This document shows positions 20,355 through 30,739 of a stretch of 64,000 nucleotides of DNA, piece after piece (positions within the stretch are counted from its first letter, which is position 1; each line of letters starts with the position of its first letter). Below the pieces are notes generated by a model that saw only the letters and a program-made list of their open reading frames with translations, was not told the DNA's origin and did no database searches. The stretch comes from Aurantiochytrium sp. KH105 (Eukaryota > Sar > Bigyra > Thraustochytrida > Thraustochytriidae), in the NCBI GenBank assembly GCA_003116975.1, contig BGKB01000096.1:62001-126000 (forward strand), written 5' to 3'. Made by a program: the position numbers and the translations under genes.

Positions 20355-23300
20355 ATGACGTCGAAAGGTTCGCCGCGAGAAAGCCTTCGGCCCGAAGTCG
20401 TGGAGGTCGGCGCCGATGCAAGGCTCGAGGAAAAGGACGCAAGCAGCGAAATCTTGCAGAGAGCGCGCAGCGGACAACTTGGAAGCATCAAAGCAAGAGA
20501 TAAATATCTGGATGGCAAGCAGCCTGCACACGGATTTGCGGGTCTTTCCGGGCAAAGTCTCTCGAACAAATTGCGTCTGGGCAAACTGGGAAGCGCCCTA
20601 TGGGGCGGCGTTCCTAAATTTACCGAGACACACAAGACTGACCTTGACTTCGATGCAAATGCAGACAGCGATCCTCTAAGTCCCGAGGTGCTTCTACGAA
20701 AGCGTCGTAACGTTCCTTCTGCTGCTGCGCGTGCCGATTTCGATGCTGATCGCGCCCTTCGCGCCAATACCGAGGGACAGTATGCTCGCCAGACGAGAGA
20801 CAACACGTGGCAGCAAATAGGTCGAGTGGAAAGTGCACTGGAGAAGCCTGTAACGCGACGAGACATTGCGCTTCTAGACAAACAATTTGATCGCTCTGTG
20901 CACGCAAGTCAGCGTGATATCCGGCACTCGCGCAAACCAGGGACGGGTCTCGTGGCCGAGGCCCGCATGGAGCAAGACATTGTCGCTGTGCGCGAGTATG
21001 CGCGCAAGCTCGTCAAGCGACCGAGTGCAAGCGAACCCGCATCGCGGGTGACTTCGCCGCAAATTGACGCCGTTGGTGTCGACGAGGCCCTTGAACAAGC
21101 GTGGAACGAAGAATTGCAGGCAGCTATTGGCTCCCATCTTGCCTCGCGGTCAAAACAGCGCGACGCAGAAGTGCAGAACCTGCTTGCAGCCTCGCTCTTT
21201 GAGCAAAAGTGGGCAGATCTTGTGCTCGGGGAACTCCAGGGTCAGGTCCTAGTGTCTTGCCTCGAGCAAGGCAAACTCTTGGCCAAAGTTCGAGCCCAGT
21301 TGGCCACAAGCTTTTCCTCGCTCGCCGAGGCGCAAACAATTACACTCGACGAGTTGCACGACATGGCCAGAGCAGTCGAGTTTTTCCGGGCCAAAGCGCG
21401 TGACCTGGCCAAGCAGCAGAGCACAATTCGTGCCGAGATTGAAAGGAAACACAAGGAGGACCTTGCGCATCAAGAGGCTCTTGCGAATGAAAAGTATGCC
21501 GCTTATGAGGAAGACATTCGTGAGGTCGAGGCGTCGCAGCAGCGCATGTCGGACACCCTCGCCGCTTTAAATGGAATTTACCGGAAAATGCGCGACGATG
21601 CCGAGACGATGCGGAATCTCGATATGAGCGACGTATGTGCTAAGCTGGAGAAAAAGCTGGCGGCTGCACAAACCGAGCTTGAGGAGCTTCGTCCATTGCG
21701 CGCGCAGTGCGAAGAATTAACGCGTACAACGGAACGTCAGAGCGATCATATCGAGGAGCAAACCCAGGAAATTGAGAGGTTGCGAGAGGAGCTCGAGCAG
21801 CGAAATGGGCTCGTGCAAAGTCTTATGGAACAACACAGTGCGCACCTGAGTTTCGAAGAGCTTGGCAAAGAAAAGGACGCTACGGGTGTGCAGCATGCTT
21901 CCGAGGAGGCCTTTGAAGACGACGACGAAGAAAGCGATGAGGATGAGGACGACGAGGACGACGAGGACGAAGACGAAGACGAAGAGGAAGGGGAGGAGAT
22001 CGACGAGGCTAACGAAGGCGCAGACCTTGCAATTGTTGCAGATCCGGCAAACGAGCATGCGGATGGTGAAGAGGTTGCGGACGCAGGTAATGCTGAGGAA
22101 GTCGCTGGCGCCGCCGGTGCCGACGCAAACGACGAGACAGATGCAGCAGGGGACGGTGCTAAAAAGACAAAGGGTAAAAAGAAAAAGGGAAAAGGAAAGA
22201 AGCTCAAACGAAAAGGAAAGAAGAAGGCCAAAAAGAAGGAAACCCCCTTTATCGTGGGCAAGAAAATCCGCAAGACAACAGACACTGTCAAAGTCCCGGG
22301 CGTGGAAGACGCCAGGCTCGGCGGGCCAGGCGCAGCAGGGGAGATCCGCGAAGGAATGGACGAGGCAAGCAGTGCCAAAACCTTTTTGTGTCCCAGATGC
22401 AACGTCGCGCTTGACCGAGCAGGCAACATCGATCCCTCCGCTTTGGCCAACAGCGACAATCGTCTGGCCTGTGAAGGCTACCGGATGCTATTGCCCAACC
22501 TCATGGGTTATAGGCCCGAGCGGCCGCGCACATGGGTGTTACGGTGCATGCGGAGCATTATTCGTGCGAAACGGTGCGCAGATTTTTCTGCAGCGCGTAT
22601 GGGAAAGCCCAAGATTCGCTTTCCTGAGTTCGTCTATCTGTGGTTCACGCCACGTAAGGAGCGACTCGCCGAGCTCGAGTCATTCGAAGGTCAAGAAGCA
22701 GTCCTCTTGGCCAAAGCCGAAGCAGACGAGAGTCGATGGGGCCTTTACTACGGTATCAAGAAGCTCGCCAAGGAGCTGCCCGAGGCGCGCGTCTTTTACA
22801 CATTTCTGGACGAAAAATACGGCGAGGACGACTTTGCCTTTTACCTGCACTGTCTGACCATCATGGAAGCCGTGGTGAACGAGAGGCGGTGCGTCTTTGC
22901 ATGGGGCTTTAACACGAATGCATGCGACTACGACGCGATGCGGGAAGTTGAGGACGAAGAAGGCGGCGAAGATGACATTGACGACTTCATCTTTGTGGAA
23001 ATCCGCCACGCTGTTGAAGTCACAGAGCGCGTCATGAAGCGTGCTTCGGAAGACGATTGCAAGCGCGCGGTCAAGACGCTGGTGGAAAACGCTGTCCAGG
23101 AAGAAATTCGCATCACGCCGACCACAGGCCAGCGCATTATCGACATCAATGTCTGCCTACGCGTCCTGCTCCAAGAGTATCGCGACGAGCAGGCGCACCG
23201 GCGCGCAGCGCTGCGTCTCATGTTTGGATGCGCCTCGTCGGGGCCGGAAGAGCAAGTCATAAACAAGTGCGTGGATCTGAGTCAAATGATTACCATTGTC

Positions 23301-25556
23301 CAAACGCTTAACTCGCGCGCTGGACCCGCAGAAGCTGTGACCTTGTATCGTCTCGCATACGAGATGGGTCGGGGCAAAGTCAACATCGAGTCCTTTACGC
23401 AGGCGGCGAATCGACTCAACTTTTTCTCCGATTGCTTGCGTTTGCCTTCGCATTTTGGCACCGAGGCCGCAAACGAGCTATCGTCAGCGCAGTGCATCCA
23501 AATCGGCTCGCAGGTGCGCCAGCAAATGGCCTTGCTGCGCCCGATCGTGGACACCTTCATGCGACGTCTCGATCCACCTGCGCGCCGCGAGCTGCAGCAT
23601 CTCGTGTATGATGTTTCAGATGAGCTCGAGCGCGGCAGCGTAACTCTGGATGGAAGGCGTGCGCTTTGTGCGATTCGCCGCATGCTCTTCTTCCTCTTGG
23701 GCGAGCGAAATGGGCGTCGCGAGCTTTATGGCGAGCAGGATCGCTCGGGCGACGTTGCAGTTGTAAATGCAAAGCGCGAAGTGGAAACGCTGTGCGCGAT
23801 TCTGCGCGACTTTGCCAAGGATGATCGCGAGGAGCGGATGCAAGAGCTCCAACTGAAGAGTTCCGCCATGAGAATTCAGCAAAAGTGGCGGCAGCGGCAG
23901 GAATTGGCGCCTGGAGTACCGCACACGATGCGCAAGCTCATGAGCGGTTGCTTTGAGCCAGGTGTGATTGTCGAGGCCCCGGCACATCGCGCATCAATCA
24001 TTGCTGAGCCGCGCAAGGATGACGAGGCGAATACTTCGGCAGCGACCGTGCGACGAAGGCTCCTGCGTGCCCCGGTGCTCCCAGAAGATTTTGCCTTGAT
24101 ATTTATGGAAGAGGCGTACAAATACAAGCTATGTGCGGACGCTGTAACAGGGGCGCGTGCGAGCGTGGAGGAGGCCATCCACGGCATGGCAATAACCATG
24201 TTTGGTGTTCGTGCAGTTGCAGAGCGTTTCATTTACGACTTTTTCTACAGTGTCCACAAGCATGCAACGACAAACCTTCGTCTTCGTCTCTTTGCTCGAT
24301 TTACAGGGGTGCGAACTCCGGCCTTGCTTCCGCCAAAGCCAAAGTCTGCACTCGATCCCATCGAAGACATGGCAAGCGCGACGAAACTGGAGCACGAGAT
24401 TGGCTACGGACTCGAGAATGACTGGTCACATGAGCCCATGAAGAGAATCTGGCCCAAGGCGCTGCGGGCGTCTGCTGCGGCGCACACATATGTGTCCGCC
24501 CTCGCGATCATTCACCAGGCGGCAGGAAGTCCAAGCGGTAAACTCTTTGTGGACGCCATTCCTCTTCCCAAGGCTGTCATGGTCGTAAAGTCCGTCTTCA
24601 AGGATGCTTGCAACCCGTCCAAGCATAGACCCTGCGGGGCGCAACCTTCGGCGCGCGTTGTAGAGGAGTGTATGACACGAATTGAGAGACTTCCGGTGCA
24701 ATCCGGGAATGTGGAGACTGACAAGCTTGCCCTCATTATCTTGCAGGGCTGGCACGCAGAGAGCATTTACCGAACACGGAGTCTGAGCGCGGCGTTCGAG
24801 CCGCGCGAAGCTTCGGTCGAGACCATCGTTTCGCTACCTGAATTTTCGCGATCTTGCGCTCCGCTCTTGCTTGATGCACAGACGGAAGCCCAAGACGTGA
24901 GCATGGTGGACCTGTACCGACGACTCTGCGTCGAGAGCGAGCCGTACCCAGTGCTGCAGCCAGGAGCCATTCAAATGGCACTTCATTCGCAGGGCGACTG
25001 CACATGGGCATCACGTGTCATTGGCGGTCCTGCCGGAGGTCAAAAGAAGGAAGCGGCGACAGCATCTTCGGGCGCTCCCTCCTCGGTTGTAGCTTTCTTG
25101 CAGACCTTTGCACCCGCACCCGAGAGTCGCTGGCGATTGCTCGTGTACTTTTGGCAACCTGTTCAGGCGACAATTTCCGGAATACTTGTGCGGATCCAAA
25201 ATGAGCTTCCAACAAAGAATTTGAAGCGGTCTTCGAAGAAGGCTCGCGCTCGAATGATGCAGGAGGATATTGATCGCGAAGATGACGAGTATGCGCGGAC
25301 TCTCGAGCGTCGAAGGCTGCTTTGCTCCCGTCTTGACACCGATCTCGAGATCTTTATGAATGCCTACAGTGAAATGACATCGGGAGGCGCCGAGAAACGC
25401 AGCAGCGCTGGTGTCGAGAGCGTGTGGGCACTGATGCGCACGTTCCTCGAAGGTTTGCAGCTCGCTCGATACGAGCTTGGGGAAGCTGACGAACCCATTG
25501 TCGACCGCTGGGATCAGGAACGTCTTGAGCGGATGCGACCTCTGGAACAGGTGTGA
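20355..25556 (+). CDS. Large coiled-coil protein with axonemal-dynein-light-chain-like segment
   Basis: A 1733-residue single-exon protein. Residues about 243-480 resemble the DNALI1/p28 axonemal dynein light-chain domain (also in AXDND1), with LFEQKWADLVLGELQGQVLV and ERG/EQGKLLAKVR-type blocks followed by a long coiled coil. Next come a nearly pure Asp/Glu tract (about 519-555), a Lys/Gly tract (about 602-632) that could be a nuclear or nucleic-acid-binding patch, a lone CPRC pair (678), and an IQ-like motif AMRIQQKWRQRQ (about 1171). The remaining 1000 residues are helical and unrecognised. Thraustochytrid zoospores are flagellate, so a ciliary role like AXDND1 is reasonable but unproven. 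The open frame starts at a TTG at 20331; the ATG at 20355 is used. Confidence 0.7.
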   Translation: MTSKGSPRESLRPEVVEVGADARLEEKDASSEILQRARSGQLGSIKARDKYLDGKQPAHGFAGLSGQSLSNKLRLGKLGSALWGGVPKFTETHKTDLDFDANADSDPLSPEVLLRKRRNVPSAAARADFDADRALRANTEGQYARQTRDNTWQQIGRVESALEKPVTRRDIALLDKQFDRSVHASQRDIRHSRKPGTGLVAEARMEQDIVAVREYARKLVKRPSASEPASRVTSPQIDAVGVDEALEQAWNEELQAAIGSHLASRSKQRDAEVQNLLAASLFEQKWADLVLGELQGQVLVSCLEQGKLLAKVRAQLATSFSSLAEAQTITLDELHDMARAVEFFRAKARDLAKQQSTIRAEIERKHKEDLAHQEALANEKYAAYEEDIREVEASQQRMSDTLAALNGIYRKMRDDAETMRNLDMSDVCAKLEKKLAAAQTELEELRPLRAQCEELTRTTERQSDHIEEQTQEIERLREELEQRNGLVQSLMEQHSAHLSFEELGKEKDATGVQHASEEAFEDDDEESDEDEDDEDDEDEDEDEEEGEEIDEANEGADLAIVADPANEHADGEEVADAGNAEEVAGAAGADANDETDAAGDGAKKTKGKKKKGKGKKLKRKGKKKAKKKETPFIVGKKIRKTTDTVKVPGVEDARLGGPGAAGEIREGMDEASSAKTFLCPRCNVALDRAGNIDPSALANSDNRLACEGYRMLLPNLMGYRPERPRTWVLRCMRSIIRAKRCADFSAARMGKPKIRFPEFVYLWFTPRKERLAELESFEGQEAVLLAKAEADESRWGLYYGIKKLAKELPEARVFYTFLDEKYGEDDFAFYLHCLTIMEAVVNERRCVFAWGFNTNACDYDAMREVEDEEGGEDDIDDFIFVEIRHAVEVTERVMKRASEDDCKRAVKTLVENAVQEEIRITPTTGQRIIDINVCLRVLLQEYRDEQAHRRAALRLMFGCASSGPEEQVINKCVDLSQMITIVQTLNSRAGPAEAVTLYRLAYEMGRGKVNIESFTQAANRLNFFSDCLRLPSHFGTEAANELSSAQCIQIGSQVRQQMALLRPIVDTFMRRLDPPARRELQHLVYDVSDELERGSVTLDGRRALCAIRRMLFFLLGERNGRRELYGEQDRSGDVAVVNAKREVETLCAILRDFAKDDREERMQELQLKSSAMRIQQKWRQRQELAPGVPHTMRKLMSGCFEPGVIVEAPAHRASIIAEPRKDDEANTSAATVRRRLLRAPVLPEDFALIFMEEAYKYKLCADAVTGARASVEEAIHGMAITMFGVRAVAERFIYDFFYSVHKHATTNLRLRLFARFTGVRTPALLPPKPKSALDPIEDMASATKLEHEIGYGLENDWSHEPMKRIWPKALRASAAAHTYVSALAIIHQAAGSPSGKLFVDAIPLPKAVMVVKSVFKDACNPSKHRPCGAQPSARVVEECMTRIERLPVQSGNVETDKLALIILQGWHAESIYRTRSLSAAFEPREASVETIVSLPEFSRSCAPLLLDAQTEAQDVSMVDLYRRLCVESEPYPVLQPGAIQMALHSQGDCTWASRVIGGPAGGQKKEAATASSGAPSSVVAFLQTFAPAPESRWRLLVYFWQPVQATISGILVRIQNELPTKNLKRSSKKARARMMQEDIDREDDEYARTLERRRLLCSRLDTDLEIFMNAYSEMTSGGAEKRSSAGVESVWALMRTFLEGLQLARYELGEADEPIVDRWDQERLERMRPLEQV

Positions 25557-25757
25557 GTAAGTTTTGCATAATTTTTATCATAGTCAGATTAGCCTATCTT
25601 GTAAATGATTTTTTGACTGGAGAAGGAGAGTTCAAATTTCTCAAACACACAGAAGCAAACCTGTTTCCCCCCTTTCCTTTTTTCCAAAAGTAAAAAGACG
25701 TGAAATGCGAAGAATTTGTTAGCATTGGTATTTGAGAGTGCAGTGCTGCAATCGTGA

Positions 25758-27656
25758 TTAGCTCTTGGCTCGAACCCAGAACTCGAATCCCTTGTCGAAC
25801 TTGTTGCGATCCGAGCTGAAGTGCACAAGCATCTGCTGCGCCTGGGCTTCCAGAGTCTCTGTCGCTTTGACTTTGCCATCGAAAGTATCACGCAAAACGG
25901 TGTCGATCTGACCTTGCGCCAAAGCTTCGAATGTGGCTTCGGCTGTCGAAGTGACATCCCAAACCTCGAGAATATCTTTGTTGGCCTGCGTCTTCCCTCC
26001 TTTAATAATCTGAAAGCTGACGAGCTTGTCCGCGGGAGCCCGAATAATCCAACACAGATCGGCATCGTTCTCATACTTTTTGTCCTCGTTCGTCTCGAGC
26101 TTGATCCAGTATCCATGAGCGGAAAGTTCGATGACCACATTGTCCTTTGGGCTCTGGCACTTGTCGCTCCAGTCCAATTCGACTCGCGAACAGTCCTTTG
26201 CGTTTTTCACACACTGACGTGTGGCCTCGTCGAGTATGAGGTCATCGGGACAGCGACAGTATGTCTGAAGAAAAGCGCTTTCCTCCTCGTGCGTGTAGGA
26301 ATCTTGCGGACTGGGGAGAACAACGAAGGCACGTTCCGCGTCATCAGGGCACTTTTTATCAAGACCCGAGCCACTGCACTTCTTTTCGCAAGCAGGTTTA
26401 AAGCACTGTGTGAGAATCATATTGTTCGGACATGCAGGAAAGTCGCTTTCCGTGGCGACAATCTCTAGCTCGGTCGGAGCCGGCGTCGGTGACGTTGGAA
26501 AAGGAGTGGGAGACTTTGTAGGAAAGCTGGTTGGCCTTTGTGTAGGAGCCTTGGTCGGAGCCTTTGTTGGGGCCAACGTTCCGAAATCGACCCTGTTAGT
26601 ACAAGCGGAAGACTTGACCATTTGGACACACTTTGAAACCTTTTTCTTGTTCTCCTTGATGTCGATGGGCTTGTCGTAGTGAAGCTCGCATGTACCGCTG
26701 CTCTCCGAGTTTCCATAAAACTCGTAAGCTTTGCAGTAGGTCGACTCGAGGCACTTTCGGTAGCATTCTTCCTCGCTAATGCTTCGGATCACCGTAAAAT
26801 CGCCGTGATAAGCCCGATCCTGGACGTTGGTGGGATCAGCAAAGCGACAGTATCCATTACCAATAACGTTGGGGCATTTGAGATCTTTGTTGCGCTCAGG
26901 GACCTCGTACATGCAGAGCTGGTTCGTCTTGATATAGTCCGCTCGATTTTTGAGCGTTGCGTAGATATTTCCCGAACGTTTCATAATTAGTGCAGAACAC
27001 TTGTCAGGAGACGATGTATACTCACTGTTACCATAAGTACTTGTGTACTCGGTGTTGTATTCTTCGCTGGAGTACGAATACTCATGCTCATAGTTAGTAG
27101 CGTAATCAGACGTGTATCCACGTCGTCCTGAATAATAGGAATCGCCGTCATCGAATTCTGAATCATAACCCGTTTCGTACTTGTCGTTGTCGGTATAGGC
27201 CCAGTAGGTGGTCTGCACATCACACGAGCGCCAGCCAATGGACCTCCCTAACAAATCGTCAAGCTGATCAGCATCTTTCAGTACTTTGTGCGATGGTGCT
27301 CTAACATGACCGACCTTTCCGGCGGCATACCCACGGCTAGGCGTCCAACCGATGAACGCCCAGCTCAGGCCTGTGCCCTTGAGTACTTTCTCCATTGCTT
27401 GAGCTTGCGCTTTATTGGTGATGGTGGCGCGCTCCATGTTGCGCGCCTGCTTGTATGTCTGGCGGCAAAAATCTTGTCTTTTCTCAAATTGCTCGCGGAA
27501 GTTCCGGGCTTCGGTATCTTTCGCAAGACCCATGCACCATCCATCGTGAAAGTAGAAGCCTTCGACACATTTGTCGCTTGTTTTGCTTGCCGCTGCATTC
27601 GAAGTCAGCGTTGCAAGTGTCACAACAACAATTCCAACGAGTGCGAGGCGGGTCAT
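25758..27656 (-). CDS. Secreted CTLD-PAN-TIL-CUB protein, array member 1
   Basis: A 632-residue secreted protein. Signal peptide 1-23. A C-type-lectin-like domain covers about 30-252, starting CVEGFYFHDGWC, with ATITNKAQA and AFIGW as the WIGL-type core and LCMYE as the closing strand. A Tyr/Ser/Asp-rich insert lies at about 151-218. A PAN/apple domain follows at about 261-343 (EECYRKCLESTYCKAYEFYG). A linker of PT/SP/AP repeats spans about 361-396. A TIL-like module (about 409-489) has CPNN and YCRCP. A CUB-like domain (about 500-630) shows DLCWIIRAPADKLVSF and DILEVWD. The protein is probably extracellular and carbohydrate- or protein-binding. No membrane anchor is visible. Start ATG 27656 is fixed by the signal peptide. 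Confidence 0.85.
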   Translation of the reverse strand: MTRLALVGIVVVTLATLTSNAAASKTSDKCVEGFYFHDGWCMGLAKDTEARNFREQFEKRQDFCRQTYKQARNMERATITNKAQAQAMEKVLKGTGLSWAFIGWTPSRGYAAGKVGHVRAPSHKVLKDADQLDDLLGRSIGWRSCDVQTTYWAYTDNDKYETGYDSEFDDGDSYYSGRRGYTSDYATNYEHEYSYSSEEYNTEYTSTYGNSEYTSSPDKCSALIMKRSGNIYATLKNRADYIKTNQLCMYEVPERNKDLKCPNVIGNGYCRFADPTNVQDRAYHGDFTVIRSISEEECYRKCLESTYCKAYEFYGNSESSGTCELHYDKPIDIKENKKKVSKCVQMVKSSACTNRVDFGTLAPTKAPTKAPTQRPTSFPTKSPTPFPTSPTPAPTELEIVATESDFPACPNNMILTQCFKPACEKKCSGSGLDKKCPDDAERAFVVLPSPQDSYTHEEESAFLQTYCRCPDDLILDEATRQCVKNAKDCSRVELDWSDKCQSPKDNVVIELSAHGYWIKLETNEDKKYENDADLCWIIRAPADKLVSFQIIKGGKTQANKDILEVWDVTSTAEATFEALAQGQIDTVLRDTFDGKVKATETLEAQAQQMLVHFSSDRNKFDKGFEFWVRAKS

Positions 27657-28080
27657 GGTTTAGGCTCGGATTATTTAGGCTTTGAGGTTCTTTGTTTCGG
27701 TTTTGCTGACCAGGCGCGCATGCTCGTTTTTCTTTTCAGCTTGAGCTCGAGCTTCAGGTCCAGCTTTGTTCTTCTCGAGCTTGATCAACGCGACCTCCGC
27801 ACCGTCGGTGCAGACAGAACCTACCACATTTGGACTCTCGATACTGCTGGCTCCGAGCACCTCCGCGCCACCACAGCGCTCGTGCTTGCGCCGCCGGGTT
27901 GATGACCTGTCCAGTTGGTGAGATCCTAGATTTCGTATCAGAAATTCCGTTGCAGTGCAGAGAAGTTCAACTTCGAAGTTTCATCAGCTTCCTAGAATGC
28001 ATTAGCGCGGGCCCGATCTCTCACAGGCCTCAAGGGGTAGTAGAACTCCGCGCTGCAAGTCCGTGACGCAACTGGGGTCA

Positions 28081-28110
28081 CCTCACCTCACCTCACCTCA
28101 CCTCACCTCA
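28081..28110. repeat. Pentanucleotide repeat (CCTCA)x6
   Basis: Six perfect CCTCA units in the spacer between array members 1 and 2. Confidence 0.92.
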
Positions 28111-28203
28111 CCTTGAAACGAGGCGGAAGACTATGCTAAGATGCCTTGAGCGTCAGGCAAGGCAACGCCAGATTCTTGTTGCCGTCCCCACAGTTGAGTG
28201 CAA

Positions 28204-28224
28204 GATCACGCATGATTGATGCGC
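28204..28224. promoter_or_regulatory. Candidate shared palindromic element, copy A
   Basis: Reads GATCACGCATGATTGATGCGC on the plus strand apart from its last base. It is related to the idealised palindrome GATCAACGCATGCGTTGATC found in imperfect form in each array spacer. It lies about 550 bp upstream of member 1. A regulatory role is inferred. Confidence 0.25.
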
Positions 28225-28906
28225 TGGGCCACAGAACTTCCTTTCAAAGAGTTCGTTGGCCTCGTTCGTGAGCCGCTGCCGCTGCCGATGCCACTGCCAT
28301 GGGACACGCTTAGTCAAGCCAGGTAGACCAACAGCAACGGGAATGGCCGCGTGCATCCGGGACAATTTTTTTCATAAGCTAAGCGATCGAGCGGCGAACG
28401 GATCGATGATGAATGATGATAGTAGCAAGAGCGCTTCTTGCTGATGGAGCGTTACAGGAAGAAGGCACGGTCAAAACTCCTGTAGGCCGAAGTTTAGAAC
28501 TCCACCCTGCCTTCTGAAGCTTTTCTTGGATCTTGCTAATGAGAAAACCGATAAGTCGAAACGAAATAGGATTTGTTGAAGAAGTGGATTTCGAAGGACG
28601 CCAAGACGCTGTCACTCGCTGCGTCGGTAGCAGCGGCCTTGCTAGAGGCTTCGCTGTCCACGCTATTATAGAAAAAGGTACCATGAAGCGCCTCTACCTT
28701 GCTTCTTGTACCGCGCACAAACGCCGCGCGTGAAAAAAAACCATGTTTGATTGCTCTTGCCCGGTTGCTTCTGGAATGCACAAGAGCTCCTTAAAGAAAA
28801 GAAGCAAGGACACACACACACACATACAAGCAAACGTGTAGAATGATAACGTGAAAAAGGATAGATTGTTGTTTTATCGTTTATGCCCATCAATGAGCTT
28901 GGCTCA

Positions 28907-30739
28907 TTACGTAGCCCGCACCCAGAAGTCGAAGCCTTTGACAACCTTTCTGTGATCCGAGTAAAAGTGCACAACCATTTGCTCCGCCTCGGCATCCAAA
29001 GTCTGGGTCTTTTTGATTTTGCCATCGAATGTCTCACGTAGGATAGTATCAACTTGGCCTTGTGTCAACGCGTCGAATGTGGCTTCGGCAGGCGACGTGA
29101 CATCCCAAACCTCAAGAACATCTTTATTCGCCTGCGTCTTGCCTCCCTTTGTGATCTTGAAATTGACCCGCCTGCCCGCGGGAGCGCGAATGATCCAACA
29201 CAAGTCAGCGTTGTTGTCATACTTTTTGTCATCGTTTGTTTTGAGTACGACCCAGGGTCCAAAGGCGGGAAGTTCGACGATTACGTTGTCATTCTTGTTC
29301 TGACACTTGTCGCTCCAGTCTACAACAACCTGTGGACAATCCTTGGATCTTGTCAAACATTGGCGCGAGGCTTCGTCAAGAATGAACCCTTCGGGACAGC
29401 GACAATAGGTCTGCAGGAAGGCAGCTTCCTCCTCATACGTATAAGACTTTTGGGGTGCAGGAAGGACAATGAAGGCTCGCTCAGCGTTGTCAGGACACTT
29501 ATCGTTGAGGTTTGAGCCGCCGCACCTTTTTTCACAAGCAGGTTTGAAGCACTGCGTGAGAATCATGTTGTTCGGACAGGCTGGATAATCGCTCTCCGTG
29601 GCGACGATCAAGGCCTCCGTCGGGGCCGGCGTTGGCGGCGTGGGGTACGGCGTCGGGGCCTGTGTTGGTGAAGGCGTCGAAAAGGGCACTTTGTTGGTGC
29701 AGGCGGAAGACTTGACCATCTGAACGCACTTTGCGACCTTTTTGTTGGTCTTCTTCCAAGAAATGGGCTTGTCGTAGTGCAGTTCGCACGTGCCTTTGCT
29801 TACCTTGTTGCCATAGAACTCGTAGGCTTTGCAGTACATTGACTCAAGACACTTTTGGTAGCAATTTTCCTCGCTGATGTCGCGATAGATGGTCCAGTCA
29901 CCGCTGTAGTCTCGATTTCCGATATTCGTGGGCTTAGCAAAGCGGCAATATCCTTCACCGATGAGGTTTGGGCAGCTTAAAACCTCGTTGCGCTTGTGCA
30001 CCTCGTACATGCAGAGCTGCTGTGTCTTGATGTAGTTCAACCGGTTCCTGAGAGTTGCGATGATCTTTCCCGAGCGTTTCATAATCAGCGGCGCACATTT
30101 GTCGTAGCTCGACGTGTACTCGCTGTTCCCGTAGGTTGTCGTGTAATCAGAAAAGTATTCTTCATATTTTGTCGAGTAGTCGCCATCCGCGTAATACGCG
30201 TCGAAGTCAGTCGAGTAGTCGCCTCGCTTCGAAGAGTACGAGTCATCGTCAAATTCCGAATTGTAATTGCCGCTGCCGTGACCGTAACCGTATGTATCAC
30301 CAGTGCAGGAACGCCAGCCGATTGACCTCCCTAGCAAGTTGTCAAGTTGATCCGCATCTTTGGTGACCCAGAGAGAAGGCGCTTTCACCTTGTCCACCTT
30401 TCCGCTGCTGTACCCGTCGCGGGGTGTCCAGCCAATGAAAGCCCAGTCCTGACCCGTGCCCTTGAGTGCTTTTTCCATTGCTTTCGCTTGGGCTTCGTTG
30501 GTAATGACGGCACGATCAATTCTCGGGGCGTGCTTGAACGATCTCCAGCAGTAGTTGCGATTGGTCTCAAATTGGTCAATAAATGTTCGGTCCTCACCAT
30601 CATCAGCAAGACCAATGCACCATCCATCATGGAAGTAAAATCCTTGGACACACTCGTCGCTGGACTTGCTCGCCTCCGCGTCGAAGAACAGCGCCGCAAG
30701 TGTTGCAGTGGCAATGAAGGCGAGTGCAAGGCGGGACAT
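28907..30739 (-). CDS. Secreted CTLD-PAN-TIL-CUB protein, array member 2
   Basis: A 610-residue paralogue of member 1 with the same domain order. Signal peptide about 1-23, CTLD opening CVQGFYFHDGWC and closing LCMYE, a Tyr/Ser/Asp-rich loop, PAN domain (ENCYQKCLESMYCKAYEFYG), a shorter Pro-Thr linker, TIL-like module, and C-terminal CUB-like domain. It is closer to member 1 than to members 4 and 5: both share the CALIMKRSG-type strand and the CQ(S/N)-K-DNV CUB opening. It is predicted soluble and secreted. ATG 30739 starts the signal peptide. Confidence 0.85.
   Translation of the reverse strand: MSRLALAFIATATLAALFFDAEASKSSDECVQGFYFHDGWCIGLADDGEDRTFIDQFETNRNYCWRSFKHAPRIDRAVITNEAQAKAMEKALKGTGQDWAFIGWTPRDGYSSGKVDKVKAPSLWVTKDADQLDNLLGRSIGWRSCTGDTYGYGHGSGNYNSEFDDDSYSSKRGDYSTDFDAYYADGDYSTKYEEYFSDYTTTYGNSEYTSSYDKCAPLIMKRSGKIIATLRNRLNYIKTQQLCMYEVHKRNEVLSCPNLIGEGYCRFAKPTNIGNRDYSGDWTIYRDISEENCYQKCLESMYCKAYEFYGNKVSKGTCELHYDKPISWKKTNKKVAKCVQMVKSSACTNKVPFSTPSPTQAPTPYPTPPTPAPTEALIVATESDYPACPNNMILTQCFKPACEKRCGGSNLNDKCPDNAERAFIVLPAPQKSYTYEEEAAFLQTYCRCPEGFILDEASRQCLTRSKDCPQVVVDWSDKCQNKNDNVIVELPAFGPWVVLKTNDDKKYDNNADLCWIIRAPAGRRVNFKITKGGKTQANKDVLEVWDVTSPAEATFDALTQGQVDTILRETFDGKIKKTQTLDAEAEQMVVHFYSDHRKVVKGFDFWVRAT

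Larger units (their letters stand above)
27657..28906. other. Spacer between array members 1 and 2
   Basis: Holds the presumed promoter of member 1, a TTGATCAACGC half-site near 27782-27792, a (CCTCA)6 array, and one copy of the shared palindromic element (28204-28224). Short open frames here are not convincing. Confidence 0.55.
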
